From Seiridium cupressi (Eukaryota > Ascomycota > Sordariomycetes > Amphisphaeriales > Sporocadaceae), in NCBI GenBank assembly GCA_036674765.1, contig JARVKI010000006.1, positions 496,001-560,000 on the forward strand: a stretch of DNA of 64,000 nt, given 5' to 3'. Below, in pieces: positions 41,212-52,380 of this stretch (its first letter is position 1; each line of letters opens with the position of its first letter). The notes under the pieces are model-generated. The model saw nothing but the letters and a program-made list of their open reading frames with translations. It was not told the DNA's origin and searched no databases. The translations under genes were made by a program, and so were the position numbers.

Positions 41212-43467
41212 ATGTCCCCGTCGTCGACGGGCGACTCGCCGCTGTCCATGGGAGGGACGAGCAACTCGGGGCGGCCATTTCCACTACCAAGCCGAGAAAA
41301 CTTTGCCATCGAGGTCCCGTCGCAATCCGCGGCCACCAACGGCTCGACTCTGAAGTCTCCCAGTTCGGCAAAACAGGCGCGGACGGCGACCTTTAACAGA
41401 GACGGTATTCTGGGCGCCGCGCCGAAAGCACGGAACTTGTCTCAGTCTTCCGAGGCCCGGCCAGAGCACATAACAAGTGACTTGCAAAAAGTTTCCAGTG
41501 ATGAAAGCATAAATCCATTGAAGCGGCGGAACACGGACGCCACAGTAGACTATCCTCGGAGGAGGGCAACCATAGCGGTATGTTGCTCGCAAGACGCGGC
41601 CATGACTGGAGTTGCTGACGATCATGTAGTGCGAGGTCTGTCGATCCCGTAAATCCCGATGCGATGGCACCAAACCAAAGTGCAAGCTCTGCACGGAACT
41701 GGGTGCCGATTGCATATACCGCGAGCCAGGTATCAAGCTGGATGCCGGCGACAAACTCATTTTGGAGCGACTCAATCGCATTGAGAGCCTCCTCCAGATG
41801 AGCATGGTCAACAACCCGAATGCCATGCACATCTCTGAAAACTCACCACCCATCAGCAACGGTACTGGTCTAAGTCACGACAACCTCCTAGCCAACGCCA
41901 GCGGCAACTTTGTCTCCATCATCCCCAGTGGCGGGCTAGGCACTTGGACGAACCATCCGACGAGTAGCATATCCACGATGCCAAAGGTGCACACCAATGC
42001 CGCTCTGCACCTCCTTCAGTGGCCTTTGATCAGAGATTTGGTTCAGCGGCCCTACGACCCTCAGATTCTGCTTCAGCTCGAAATGGCTAGAGAGCCTCTC
42101 CCCTCTCTCGCGAAGACGCCTTGTGTCGATCTCTCTAATACTCATGCGTACATCGAGGCATATTTCGACCGGGTAAACATATGGTATGCATGCGTCAATC
42201 CTTACACCTGGAGGAGTCACTACAGAAGCGCCCTGTCCAACGGATTTCGGGAAGGCCCTGAGAGTTGCATAGTGCTTTTAGTTCTCGCTCTTGGACAGGC
42301 GAGCTTGAGGGGAAGCATATCCCGAATTGTTCCCCAGGAAGATCCACCTGGATTGCAATATTTTACAGCAGCCTGGTCTTTGTTACCTGGCATGATGACC
42401 TCGAATAGCGTCCTGGCCGCGCAATGCCACCTCCTTGCAGCAGCGTACTTGTTTTATCTTGTCCGACCACTTGAGGCATGGAATCTTCTTTGTACGACAA
42501 GCAGCAAGTTACAGCTCCTTCTCATGACCCCGACACGAATACCGGAAGACCAGAGAGAACTATCAGAGAGGATCTACTGGAATGCGCTACTGTTTGAAAG
42601 TGATCTACTAGCAGAACTGGATCTGCCGCATTCAGGAGTAGTTCAGCTGGAAGAACACGTTGGGCTCCCCGGTGGCTTCCAAGGTGAAGAATCCGAAGCT
42701 GTAGGGCGGGACGATTTATGGTACTTTTTGGCAGAAATTGCGCTGAGACGATTACTCAATCGCGTGAGCCAACTGATCTACTCCAAGGACTCCATGGCGT
42801 CGACGACTAGTCTGGAGCCTGTGGTGGCAGAGCTCGACTTTCAACTTACTCAGTGGTACGAAAGCCTACCGTCAGCTCTACAGTTCCCCTTCACAAGAAC
42901 ATTATTAGCAGATCCCGTGCAGACTGTTCTGCGACTGCGATTTTTCGCCTGCCGAACAATCATATACCGGCCCTACATCCTAGCTGTGTTGGACAACGAG
43001 CAAGCCGTGTTGGACCCTTCGGTACGAGACAGCTGTCACAAGTGCCTTGAAGCCTCTATTCGGCAGTTGGAGCATATTGGTGCACAGTAAGTTACTTTCC
43101 CCCCCATACTTTCTAGCCAATGGCAATTCTATTTGAAATTATGCCTTAGCCTACCCCCCCCCCCCCCCCCAAATTCCACCCCTCAATCTAACATTTGGAC
43201 CGTAGTCACATCGGCCATATGCCCTATTTGTGGCAAGGCGCTCTATCCATCGTCTCACAGACCCTTCTGGTGATGGGTGCTACGATGTCACCCTCGCTAT
43301 CGAGTATCCTCTTGACGCTGGTGCCTCACCGTGAGGTCATTGATCAGATTATCAACGACGTAATCATGGACGTTGAGAGAATGTCTGTACTTGCGCCGAG
43401 CCTAAGTCTCGCCGCTGAGATCATCAAGGAGGCTGAAGTTAGGCGGCGGACTTTCCTGAATGGATGA
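41212..43467 (+). CDS. Zn2Cys6 transcription factor with fungal-specific regulatory domain
   Basis: Exons 41212..41577, 41630..43086 and 43206..43467 (introns 52 and 119 bp) give 694 aa. The first junction brings in the zinc cluster at residues 123-150 with the exact spacing CX2CX6CX6CX2CX6C (CEVCRSRKSRCDG...), which binds CGG-type DNA sites in the nucleus. A short coiled segment (KLILERLNRIESLLQM) follows and would dimerise the protein. The middle homology region spans about 220-600, with DLSNTHAYIEAYFDRVNIWY and RSHYRSALSNGF as typical Fungal_trans blocks. The second intron contains a run of 17 C (43154-43170). The start was chosen at 41212 (ataaaATGtcc); in-frame ATGs at 41149 and 41155 have poorer context. 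Target genes are unknown; it stands alone in a gene-poor area. Confidence 0.9.
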
Positions 43468-46400
43468 GCTTGTGGCTCGACCACAGTCGCTCAGCGCTGT
43501 CATATGGACCCTCAAAATGGACAGTACAAGCATGCAGGCCACGCACCATGGCTTCCGGCGGCAATTTCTACATGCATCGATACTCAAACCCCATGGCCAC
43601 GGCCGTGTCTTGGATGACATGGCTGGCATACGGTACTGACTGCATCTCACTGCAGCAACATAACATCAGATTCGCTTGGCCAGCCCGGGATACCGGCGGT
43701 TTGCCTCCACGCACATCATGGGGATCGCGCTGCCCTGATTCGTTGGCGGGAATGGTGGCTTGGACCGCCACACGATGGTTAACCGTATACCCATTCAGCC
43801 TCCTCGGTCTGCTGCGCCAATCCACGAGGATCCGATATCTGCATCTGGGGAAGATGTGCTAATATGCGCTCAGGGTAGAAGAAAGCAAGGCGAAACAGGC
43901 TTATGACACGAGAGAAGCCACTTTCCGAACGACTGGACTTGCTGGGGGTTGCACCGCTTCTCAGGCGCCGCACCTGACTGACTATTCCAACCAAGTGGTT
44001 GGTGGGGAATTGTCAGGGGTGAGCGGAGTTTCGGGCCGCTTTGCCGCAAGAATCCCCTCCACCAATCATCGCCCGCCCCTATACCCGAAAATGGATACGA
44101 CTCTCACTTCAATTTCCCCAGACGCACTAGGACGGGCTCGGAATGCCCGCGTTATAACCCCCCAGTACTTTCTTAGCAGAGATGATTCGGGGTTTTTTTT
44201 TTTTTTTTTTTTTTTTTTTTCAGCGCAAGCTGGTGCATTTCTACCGGACAGCAACAAACTGCGAGGATTGTTCAGGAACAATGCCAAGCCAAGGATGCGC
44301 TTACCGTTTTCTCAACTCCTAGCCGAGACGAGGATGTTTCTGCGGGCTCGTCTCCCTTGCACTTGAAGATGGACTTGAAGCGACACAGGTTGTCAAAATA
44401 CACGGCCACTATCTGGAATAGGAACCGTGCTGGCAAGGCTATCTCTTTGTATATTTCAATGGTCTGGACAACGGGATTCCTAAGCACACACCATGGAAGA
44501 GAATGCCCTGATTGGAGCCATGGCAAGGATGGTGCATACAGTTACGACGCCTACGATCTTGTGTACATACCATTAGCATATATACCACTCTTCTGATCGC
44601 GACTCCCGAAGAGTCTGGAGATAAGAATCCCGGGCTCGCAGACAGTGGTTGGTTGACGCTGTAGTCGTCATCCGGAGAACATGTTTTCGTCCTGCATAGC
44701 AGGGTTTTGCATTACACTGCAGTATCAACAGCAGCCGCGTTCCTGGAGGGACTTTGACATCCGAAGTGCACCTGCATGTCCCAAAACAGATGAGGCGCAT
44801 AGCGACCTGTTTGCCCCTGAATACAAGATGTGGGTGATAATATATACGTGCATATACTACTATATTAGCAAGCCACTCAGACTGCGCAGCGTGTATGTAA
44901 TATGACCTTGAGCAACTGACGTACATAGGCCACGCGCATCTTGTGCCGTGGCAAATACAGTGCACCATTCTTATTCATCTCAATTGAGCATCCTCCCTCT
45001 CACTTTAGTTTGCATCACGAAACGGTATGACTTATCCCGCCCACGGCATATATGTCCCCACGACAGCGGGGTCACCGGCAACGTCCCAACAATCCTCTCC
45101 ATGCGGAGTAGCAATATATAATCCATCCTACACTAGAATGCTCCGGGCATATGAATACCAAGCAGTGGCTCTTCCTACCGGACTAGCCGCCGTACCCCGG
45201 ATTTTGGCGATTCTGCATGGTGGTATACGTGATCGCTTCTAATCAACAGGTTTGCAACGGCTCCCGCTGCAGATAAGCGAGAACTCCACAGCCAAGATCC
45301 CTCCCCCGATTATGTCCCTTCGTTTCCAAGTAACCGCATTATCACGAACAAGGGGTGTTTGGACAGATTCTAGGCCTTGAGCCAAGGATCCATTTAAAAA
45401 AAAAAAATTCTACCCCCCTTCTATCCCCCCTTCCCTGACTTATGTATGTATATGGCAAAACCCGATAAGCAGGGCATCTACGCCAAGGGTCTTTCTGCTT
45501 TTCTCCTCTAGTACTAATCTGGCATTCCTTGCGCGCGTATAAGCCGTCACCGTAGAGGGCAGCAAATGAATAGACTTTCATGGCACATGAGAGATAGAGA
45601 ACCAGCCCCAGCGAGAGCAAGCCCATGCAGAGTAGTTTGCGATCACTATCCCGGGTACCAGCTTACTGGACAGCCGGTGAGGCGCGGGCGCGGCATACGC
45701 AGAAAAAGAAATGTGGCGCCTCACATATATGTAGCTGCCAGCTGCGTATGCGCTCGTTCGCTCACGCCGCAGACATGCGATGCTACCGCTAAGCTAGGAT
45801 TCCGCTAACCCGGCCTGGTGAGAATCCGAGGGTTGATTATTGAGATTTCTAACACGGAGAAGCAGGTACGGGATCTTTATAAGATAATACGAAATAACAT
45901 AGCTCTCCCTAAGGAGTAAAAGTAAAACCAGAATCACAATAGACCCTTGCGAGCACATTTTCGTCGGCGTTTCTTCACTTAAACTCAGTAGGTTACTTGA
46001 TTCGGTAGAATAAGGCTGGTTAACGAGCATCTTCGTTGACTCTTGTATCCGCTATCTACCAAGGTACACCAGGACGAACACTTCGAGGTGAAGTGATATG
46101 ATTCAGCAGAGTGTGAAGGAAGGTTGCTTCCTCAGCGCAACAATAATTAAGATCCATACCCTTACATATTGATTGAATACGCTGATCCTAAACGCCATCA
46201 TTTAATGCATGTCGTGTGTCGCCCGTACTCTACAGCATTAGGTATTATTCATAATTCGTAAGTATGTCATACAACTCGAATTCATGTGCCCCTTCAGGTT
46301 TTGCACAAATTCCTGCTATCCAACTGGATATGTTCCTTCATAAGCCATTCACGCTTCAAGACAGCGGCAGCCAATGAATGCTGCCTGCCCGCTAGTATTA

Positions 46401-46901
46401 GGCGTTCCAGGTCTCGTAAAATTCGACGAAAGATTCCTGAAGGGTCGCAGGTGAACGACCATGTTCATGCTCTCTTGAGACCGACTAGGCAGTTGATGTC
46501 GCATAGGCGATTCCCGGTGAGATGGCGTAGGTGGCTGAGTCGATTTGCTCATCGTAATGATGATCCTACGCGATCATCGCTCGAACCGTCGTTGGTACTT
46601 GGTAAGTGGAGCAGAGTGAATTGTCGTCGCAATTCAACGCACGTCGATATCGATTGGCCCATTGTCGGCTATTAGTATGACTTGATGAGTAACATGACTT
46701 CATTGACTCAATAAACCTGGGGCAACGGGTACTAAGCTCAGTTGATTGTGTCAGAATACAATCGTTGAACCCAACATCCATGACATCTGGAGGTCCGTTC
46801 AACCCGAGTCGAGGTCGTTACACGCATCAGATATAGCCGATTAGAACAGCAGTATGCCTATGCCTATACGTGTAGGTATCATGTGTATTCCAGCTTAACG
46901 C
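43468..46901. other. Gene-poor interval with homopolymer tracts
   Basis: 3.4 kb between the Zn2Cys6 gene and the orphan gene at 46902. Holds a run of 28 T (44193..44220) and a run of 12 A (45396..45407). No credible gene or RNA was seen. Confidence 0.5.
44193..44220. repeat. Poly(T) tract, 28 T
   Basis: Uninterrupted homopolymer in intergenic DNA. It could mark the tail of an old retroposed sequence on the minus strand, but no element body was recognised beside it. Confidence 0.8.
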
Positions 46902-48188
46902 TCAGAGGAAGTTTTCGACCTGTTTCTTTGAGAAAAGTTTGCGTAATCCAATGGTGCTCTTCCGCATGCTCGGTTTCATGTCTACTTGCACGGGCGTCTT
47001 TCGAGAGCCAACATCGCGTAGATTCGCGAGGGGGTCTAGCGGGGGCGTGTATCCTGAAAGGTCTTTGTCAGGAACCGCTGGAGGCTTGTCAACAGATGGC
47101 GTGCGCAAGGGTGGAAGTTGTGGTTGAGGTTGGGTCTGGGGACGAGGACCAGCTGGTGATTGAGATGGGTTCCGCGTTGGTCCTCCAGGTTGGAACTGCT
47201 GAAAGATCTGGGGCGTGGGCAGCGGTGGAGGAGATCCGTTCTGTTTCCGTAGACGTAATGGTTGGACAACTGCCGACCTGCGATCGTACCCGTAACCGGC
47301 GAACTCGGGCAACCTGAACTGAAATTCGTCCTCCAAAGGCTCCCCGTTCTTGGTTTCACCAACGACATTATCCTCGTCGTCTCCTAGGGGGAAACTCCTT
47401 TCTTCATCACCACACATCACCACGTACCATTTGATGGGTTCCTCCTGCTGCAACTGGTCTCTAAGCTTTTCGAGCCATCCTGCGTTTTTGCTGCCCACAG
47501 TTTTGACTTTCCGGCCGGTCTCGTCACTTGACCCGCTCATGGCCTTGAACTTTTGTGCCTTCATCCTCTCCTCGTAGCGTACCATCTCTTCCATGGGCGA
47601 TACCGATGTGTCTATCCGCACCACATAGTCGGAGAGGTACGCCCAAGGTCCGTTCATGACCAATTCGTTGGAGGGGTCGTATTCTTCCAACATCTTGATA
47701 GTAGACCAGTTATTGAACGGCCCGTTCCGCTCGGACTCGGGAGGCAAGGGTGAATAGAGCGGCGGCGGAGCCTGTACAGGTCGTGGAGGCACCGGCAAAG
47801 TTTCGGGGCGTTTGCCCGGTTTTCGCAGCCGAGTCGTGGATATACTGCGCTGCCGCGCAGCACTCACACTCCTCTTATTCTTGAACATGTCATCTCCAAG
47901 GCGTCCGCGCTTTTCCTCATCGCTGCTGCTGCTGTCGATGTTCACCTTGTACATGTCGGCATTCGGGCCACTGTTCTGCGCATCGTAGGGGGCCAGCGAG
48001 GTCGCGGCTCGCGACTGGGCGCACGCAGGTATGAAGTCGTATAGGTTGTAGAGAGACTCGAGTATGGCCTCGGCGCTCTTGGGTGCGACAATCCACTCCG
48101 GCGCCGCGTCCTCGACATCCTGAAGTATCACGAAATACCGTACGCTCTTTCTGTGCCAGCGAAAGCCGTGACAAAGGTAGGCCGGCAT
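46902..48188 (-). CDS. Conserved-looking fungal protein of unknown function, 428 aa
   Basis: Single-exon gene opening at the ATG at 48188 (MPAYLCHGFRWHRKSVRYFV). The first 70 residues look like a folded domain (VILQDVEDAAPEWIVAPKSA, then ILESLYNLYDFIP). This start reminds me of uncharacterised proteins of filamentous ascomycetes, from general familiarity only. The middle (about 75-165) is Ser/Arg/Pro-rich and disordered. A second ordered block follows (FNNWSTIKMLEEYDPSNELV, NGPWAYLSDYVVRID, EEMVRYEERMKAQKFKAMSG, then IKWYVVMCGDEERSFPLGD). The C-terminus is Pro/Gln-rich and ends in a basic helix (MRKSTIGLRKLFSKKQVENF). No catalytic motif, signal peptide or membrane helix was seen. A signalling or scaffolding role is only a guess from the layout. 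Confidence 0.82.
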   Translation of the reverse strand: MPAYLCHGFRWHRKSVRYFVILQDVEDAAPEWIVAPKSAEAILESLYNLYDFIPACAQSRAATSLAPYDAQNSGPNADMYKVNIDSSSSDEEKRGRLGDDMFKNKRSVSAARQRSISTTRLRKPGKRPETLPVPPRPVQAPPPLYSPLPPESERNGPFNNWSTIKMLEEYDPSNELVMNGPWAYLSDYVVRIDTSVSPMEEMVRYEERMKAQKFKAMSGSSDETGRKVKTVGSKNAGWLEKLRDQLQQEEPIKWYVVMCGDEERSFPLGDDEDNVVGETKNGEPLEDEFQFRLPEFAGYGYDRRSAVVQPLRLRKQNGSPPPLPTPQIFQQFQPGGPTRNPSQSPAGPRPQTQPQPQLPPLRTPSVDKPPAVPDKDLSGYTPPLDPLANLRDVGSRKTPVQVDMKPSMRKSTIGLRKLFSKKQVENFL

Positions 48189-51100
48189 CTCAATTAGAGT
48201 GTCGGCCTCCCACGCGCCGCAAGGGTCGCTACCGAGATTGGTATAATGATACGGGGCCCAAGCGGGGATTGTGAGGATCCCATCCGCTCTATCGGTGCAA
48301 TCTGAGCTGATGGGAGGGATGTAGCCTGTTTAAGCTTCGGTCCGGAGATTAGATCGCTGGTTCTCACATGGCAGCGAAGACGGTTTATGTACGAGGGCGT
48401 GGCTACATTGAATATATAGTAGAGGCCAGCATATGCTGTCAACGTTTTCGATGGATGCAGATGTCAAAGAAACATTTGGTGTTGAGGTTGCAGATCTTGA
48501 AGCGTGGCGCCGACGCAGGGTGGTACACTGACCCAAACACAAGCTGTCGCAGCCGGTTACCCAGCCAGGAGAGTTCAGACGGTGCACTGAATGACGTGCA
48601 GCTGGATAACGCGGTTCTGCGCCTCGGGCACCGTTGCCGGTCGACCCCCAGGGCCTGCAAAGCATATAGAGAAGCTAGATGCCCCGCGCCCCCCCCCCCC
48701 CCAAGACTCCTGCGTTCGTTCTATGCACCTGTTCGCAGGGGAAGAGGGCACAGATGCCTATCGTGTCTCGATTTTGACAGGTCGCACTGGCAGGTGTCAT
48801 CATGCCAGCGTCTGTGGCACCGCCGCACGCGCCGGTACGCTCGGGCTGTCAAATTAAACGGTGAATGGTAAACGGGCAAAGCGGTCTGTTAGGCCTGTAA
48901 GCACGCGAAATAGGAATACAACTCGCGATGCGGTCGCCGCTCTGCGCCGTGCACAGCATCGAGAGATAACTCGGACATGCGCTGGAACATCTCCTCAGAT
49001 ACATCTGATACGACCGGTTTGCCATGCTCGTTCTGATCTGATCTGCTGCGCTGAATGCCACTAGGTTCAGGCCGGTCCACGCCGGTCCAACCCATAGATG
49101 CAGCAACACCGCCCCATCGCCCGACCCCTCGTACTGTGGTTTAAGGCGTACTTAATTCCTCGTGTCCTACGGATAGTGGTATCTATCTGTTAATTAATTA
49201 GGGCGTTAAATCAACACCATTCTTGCATTCTCGTGTCTAGCGTATTGTAGTTAGCTGAGGCAGGCACCCTCTGCTATCAGCTGTCATTTGCCAGTATTCA
49301 GCAGCATCACTGCAACACTACTATCTATCACTTTATATAACAGCGCACAAACACCTTCTCTCTCTGCCACCAAGCTATTTCGCGCAGGAGTGAATCGGCT
49401 GGCAACGAATTGATGGCAACCTTCATATGCCATAATAGGAAATTGACCAATGAAGCAATATGATGTGAATAGTGATTGAATATCGTATGGTAATATATGA
49501 TACCTAAAATCCTTGTTAAGTGTGCCTCCCAGACTCTGGGCATGCTTGCTTGGTCTTCAAGCACTCTAAGCCGCTCCCACCGGGGAGGAGGGTTGCCGGC
49601 ATATGCAGGTGAAACTAAGTATTCGCTTATCTCTGGAAGAGAATAAAGCGCATATTTGGGATTGCCGAGCGAGGGCGGGCCTTGGTAGCTTCTAAGGGGC
49701 TGGTGACAGCAGTGTAGATCGCATGTCGCCATCCTCCTCATCGACGATGTTAGAAGTTCCAGGGGTGGTAATCTACCCACGCCTCTTACCACCCAATGAG
49801 AACTTATTTGCTTTACTAGGCAGGCATTGTCAGTTCAAGATCTTCGCCGATGTCCTTACATCTCCGATACATCACTCTCTCTGCAGGTCCGGTCATATAG
49901 CTAAGTTTGGAATGTATAGGCAGACCACTTTGCGCTTCATTTTTAGAATAGATTCTTTATCTCTCAGTCAATCGGCCGCCATTGCGTGGCGGGGGGGTTG
50001 ATTTCAATGATACATTGTACGTGCTCATCGACCAGCTTCGACCCATGCCTTAGTTGGCTGACATTTCCCAAGTGTTGAATTCATCGCGCACAAGAGAAAC
50101 TCCGCATACTGGCCAAGGAGACTGAAGTGCATAGCTAGATCAATAAATGACCTCTAGTCCAGAGCTCGGCTCCAAGTCCAGAAACTTATGTAGAAGCTCC
50201 ATCTGTCCATGGGGAGCTTCACTGCTTTGTCCCCGGAGGCTTGTTATCATGTGAATAAAGTGTTTCCAGGTCCCGATGTTTCATAAAAAGCGCATGTTTT
50301 AGCCGTTTCCCCCTATGAGGTTCCCATTCCCCACGTATATCCCTCCACCTCGGGCGACTTGTGAACCAGCATAAGGAAAATCTCATGCTGCTCAATATCA
50401 TTTTGCCGTATATGGACATATATACACAATACCTGGTGGCCATCAATATTATATCCACAAAATTCTGGAGTTTGGGAAGCCATGCTTTTGTTGGGATATA
50501 TGCCAGCTATGTGCCATACATCAGTTTTGTTCCAGCTTATCCAATGATAGAGTTTTATCGTTTTTCTTACAATGCTCTTAGGCCTCAATATCTAGCCTCG
50601 ATCCTCGCCATCTGCGTAGATATGGTCTCCTCCAAATTTGACCAGTACTACATACAATATTTCAGGACATGGATTCCGGAATTCCACCTCATTAGCCTCT
50701 CAGGTATGGGATTTTAAGGTCGAAAAGTGACTTAATTCCCCAAGCTCGTACATCGGCCAATTATATTATAATATATTAAACTGTGGATATAATCTAAAAC
50801 TCTCGCAATCGCAATTAAGGGCACTTATTTGATTTAAATCTAAAAGACGAAAAAGAAAAAAAAAAGAGACAAAGAAACAAGAAGAAAAAGATGGAAAAAG
50901 AATAGAGACTCCCTTAGAACTTTTGCATCTGGGCCACAAACTATTGAATATCAAAAACCCATCGGCGTCTCATTCTCCAACTCAACACTCAAGCATTGAA
51001 CCTAGGGGTGAGCTGCATACTGCGGAATCCGCCCTTAATGTACTGCACTGTTCCCAATCCAAGTGTTATAATGTATTATTTAGAGCATGGTCATCTTTGC

Positions 51101-51445
51101 ATTCTGTGGGCAAGCAACTTGCACTAATGTCTTTACGCTTCAACCCATCTGAATTTGGAAATTACCATCATCCCTAGCACATGATGAAATGGAAGTGTAG
51201 CTTGAACAAGTACAGCAACCCATAAGGACAGTCAACGAATGATTAACATGACATATACTCAACATCTTCGTCTCGTCAGCATGGTCTCATTGTTACTACC
51301 TACCAGCCCCGTATACATGGTGGTAAGTTAAGCCATCGATGTGTTCGCATGAGCTGAGCACCAATGGTATAGCATTATTCATCCCTTCATGTACCATCTT
51401 GACTACTAGCTGCCTCCAACCCTCAATCGGGAACTCGATCCCTCA
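48189..51445. other. Gene-poor interval
   Basis: 3.3 kb without a supported gene. Contains a run of 14 C (48689..48702) and a purine-rich tract at about 50839..50909. The minus-strand ORF at 49328..49792 was considered and rejected. Confidence 0.45.
48689..48702. repeat. Poly(C) tract, 14 C
   Basis: Uninterrupted C run followed by AAGACT, the same hexamer that follows the tract at 40478..40493. Confidence 0.8.
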
Positions 51446-52380
51446 CTACAACTCCTTGGACACATGAACGTCGGTCTGGTTGCTCGCATTGCTCAATCCG
51501 GAACAGTTCTGCAAGGACCAAGTTAGCAAGTGGTCTTCTGATCGAAGCGCCGTTTTCTGAACGGCGCACCAGGTGCAAGCGGCCTCTGTATAACTTACGG
51601 AGCAATTGGTGCAGTTGTCGCACGCCTTACAATTAATCAGATTGGACGAGTCAGAACAGTCCGAGCACTACAACAGATTAAGGCTAGAGTTACTCAGGCA
51701 CAGGCGAGTTCTGAGAGTGCTATAATAGGTCATAGGAGCCGCTACATGCGTGAAACGAGATAGACTCCTATGACAAAACGGAAGAAAGTGGCCCCATGCT
51801 ACTCACATCTGTACAGTTCTCACAGTTGACTAATTTGGAACACTATAATTCAATTAGTAATTCCTTCTCCGGCCGTGCTTAGTGTTTTACGGGAGTTGTG
51901 GGTGGGAAAAAAAAAAAACACCCCAATCAGGAAGGGTTTCTTCTCTAGGCCTGCCGGTGAGGGTGTACGACGACACCGTCGGGATTGACTTACGTTGGAA
52001 CAATTTTGACAATTTTGACACTACAAGACTTGAAGTTAGCAATCTTCTCTCCATATATAATCGTCGGTAGTGCTAGCCCATGTTTGAGAGTAAAAACACT
52101 CGGATGAGAAGGTCTAGCCCCTGGGATGGAATGTGAATGGCAATGGGGAAAGAAAAGGGAAAGCGATTGTCTTTGCTTACATCCGTGCATTTGGCGCAGT
52201 TATCACACTAGAGTGAGGTCAGCAACCTCTTTCGAGTGATTGGGAGTAGTAGCTTAGAAGAGAGAGAAGGAAGTTCTCGGTCTTAAGACAGGCCACACTG
52301 ATTGCTAGATGACTTACATCCTGACATCTCGTACAGTCCTTACAGTTCCGGCAATTACGGTTGCCGTCCTGGTCTGTCAT
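51446..52380 (-). CDS. Cysteine triplet-repeat protein, six small phase-0 exons (family not recognised)
   Basis: Exons 52380..52318, 52207..52181, 52020..51994, 51842..51807, 51667..51599 and 51508..51446 give 94 aa with 20 Cys. All five introns (90-160 bp) have GTAAGY or GTGAGT donors, TAG or CAG acceptors and mostly good branch sites (GCTAAC, ACTAAT), and all are phase 0. The protein begins MTDQDGNRN, has no signal peptide or membrane helix, and ends HVSKEL. From residue 10 to 79 every third residue is Cys, except Leu43, Leu61, Leu79 and Ser58; the residue before it is nearly always Asn or Asp. Exons 2-5 each begin on a Cys codon. Exon 3 contains a 9-bp tandem duplication (TGTCAAAAT twice). 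The regular xxC register suggests a solenoid or a metal- or disulphide-rich scaffold; metallothionein-like metal binding is an alternative. Function unknown. Confidence 0.82.

Noticed and set aside
43464..43862. 132-codon ORF overlapping the Zn2Cys6 stop codon
   Set aside because: Different frame from the factor, composition not protein-like and no homology recognised.
49328..49792. 154-codon minus-strand ORF with some protein-like text
   Set aside because: No ATG at its start, no recognised motif and no splice partner; kept only as a remote possibility.
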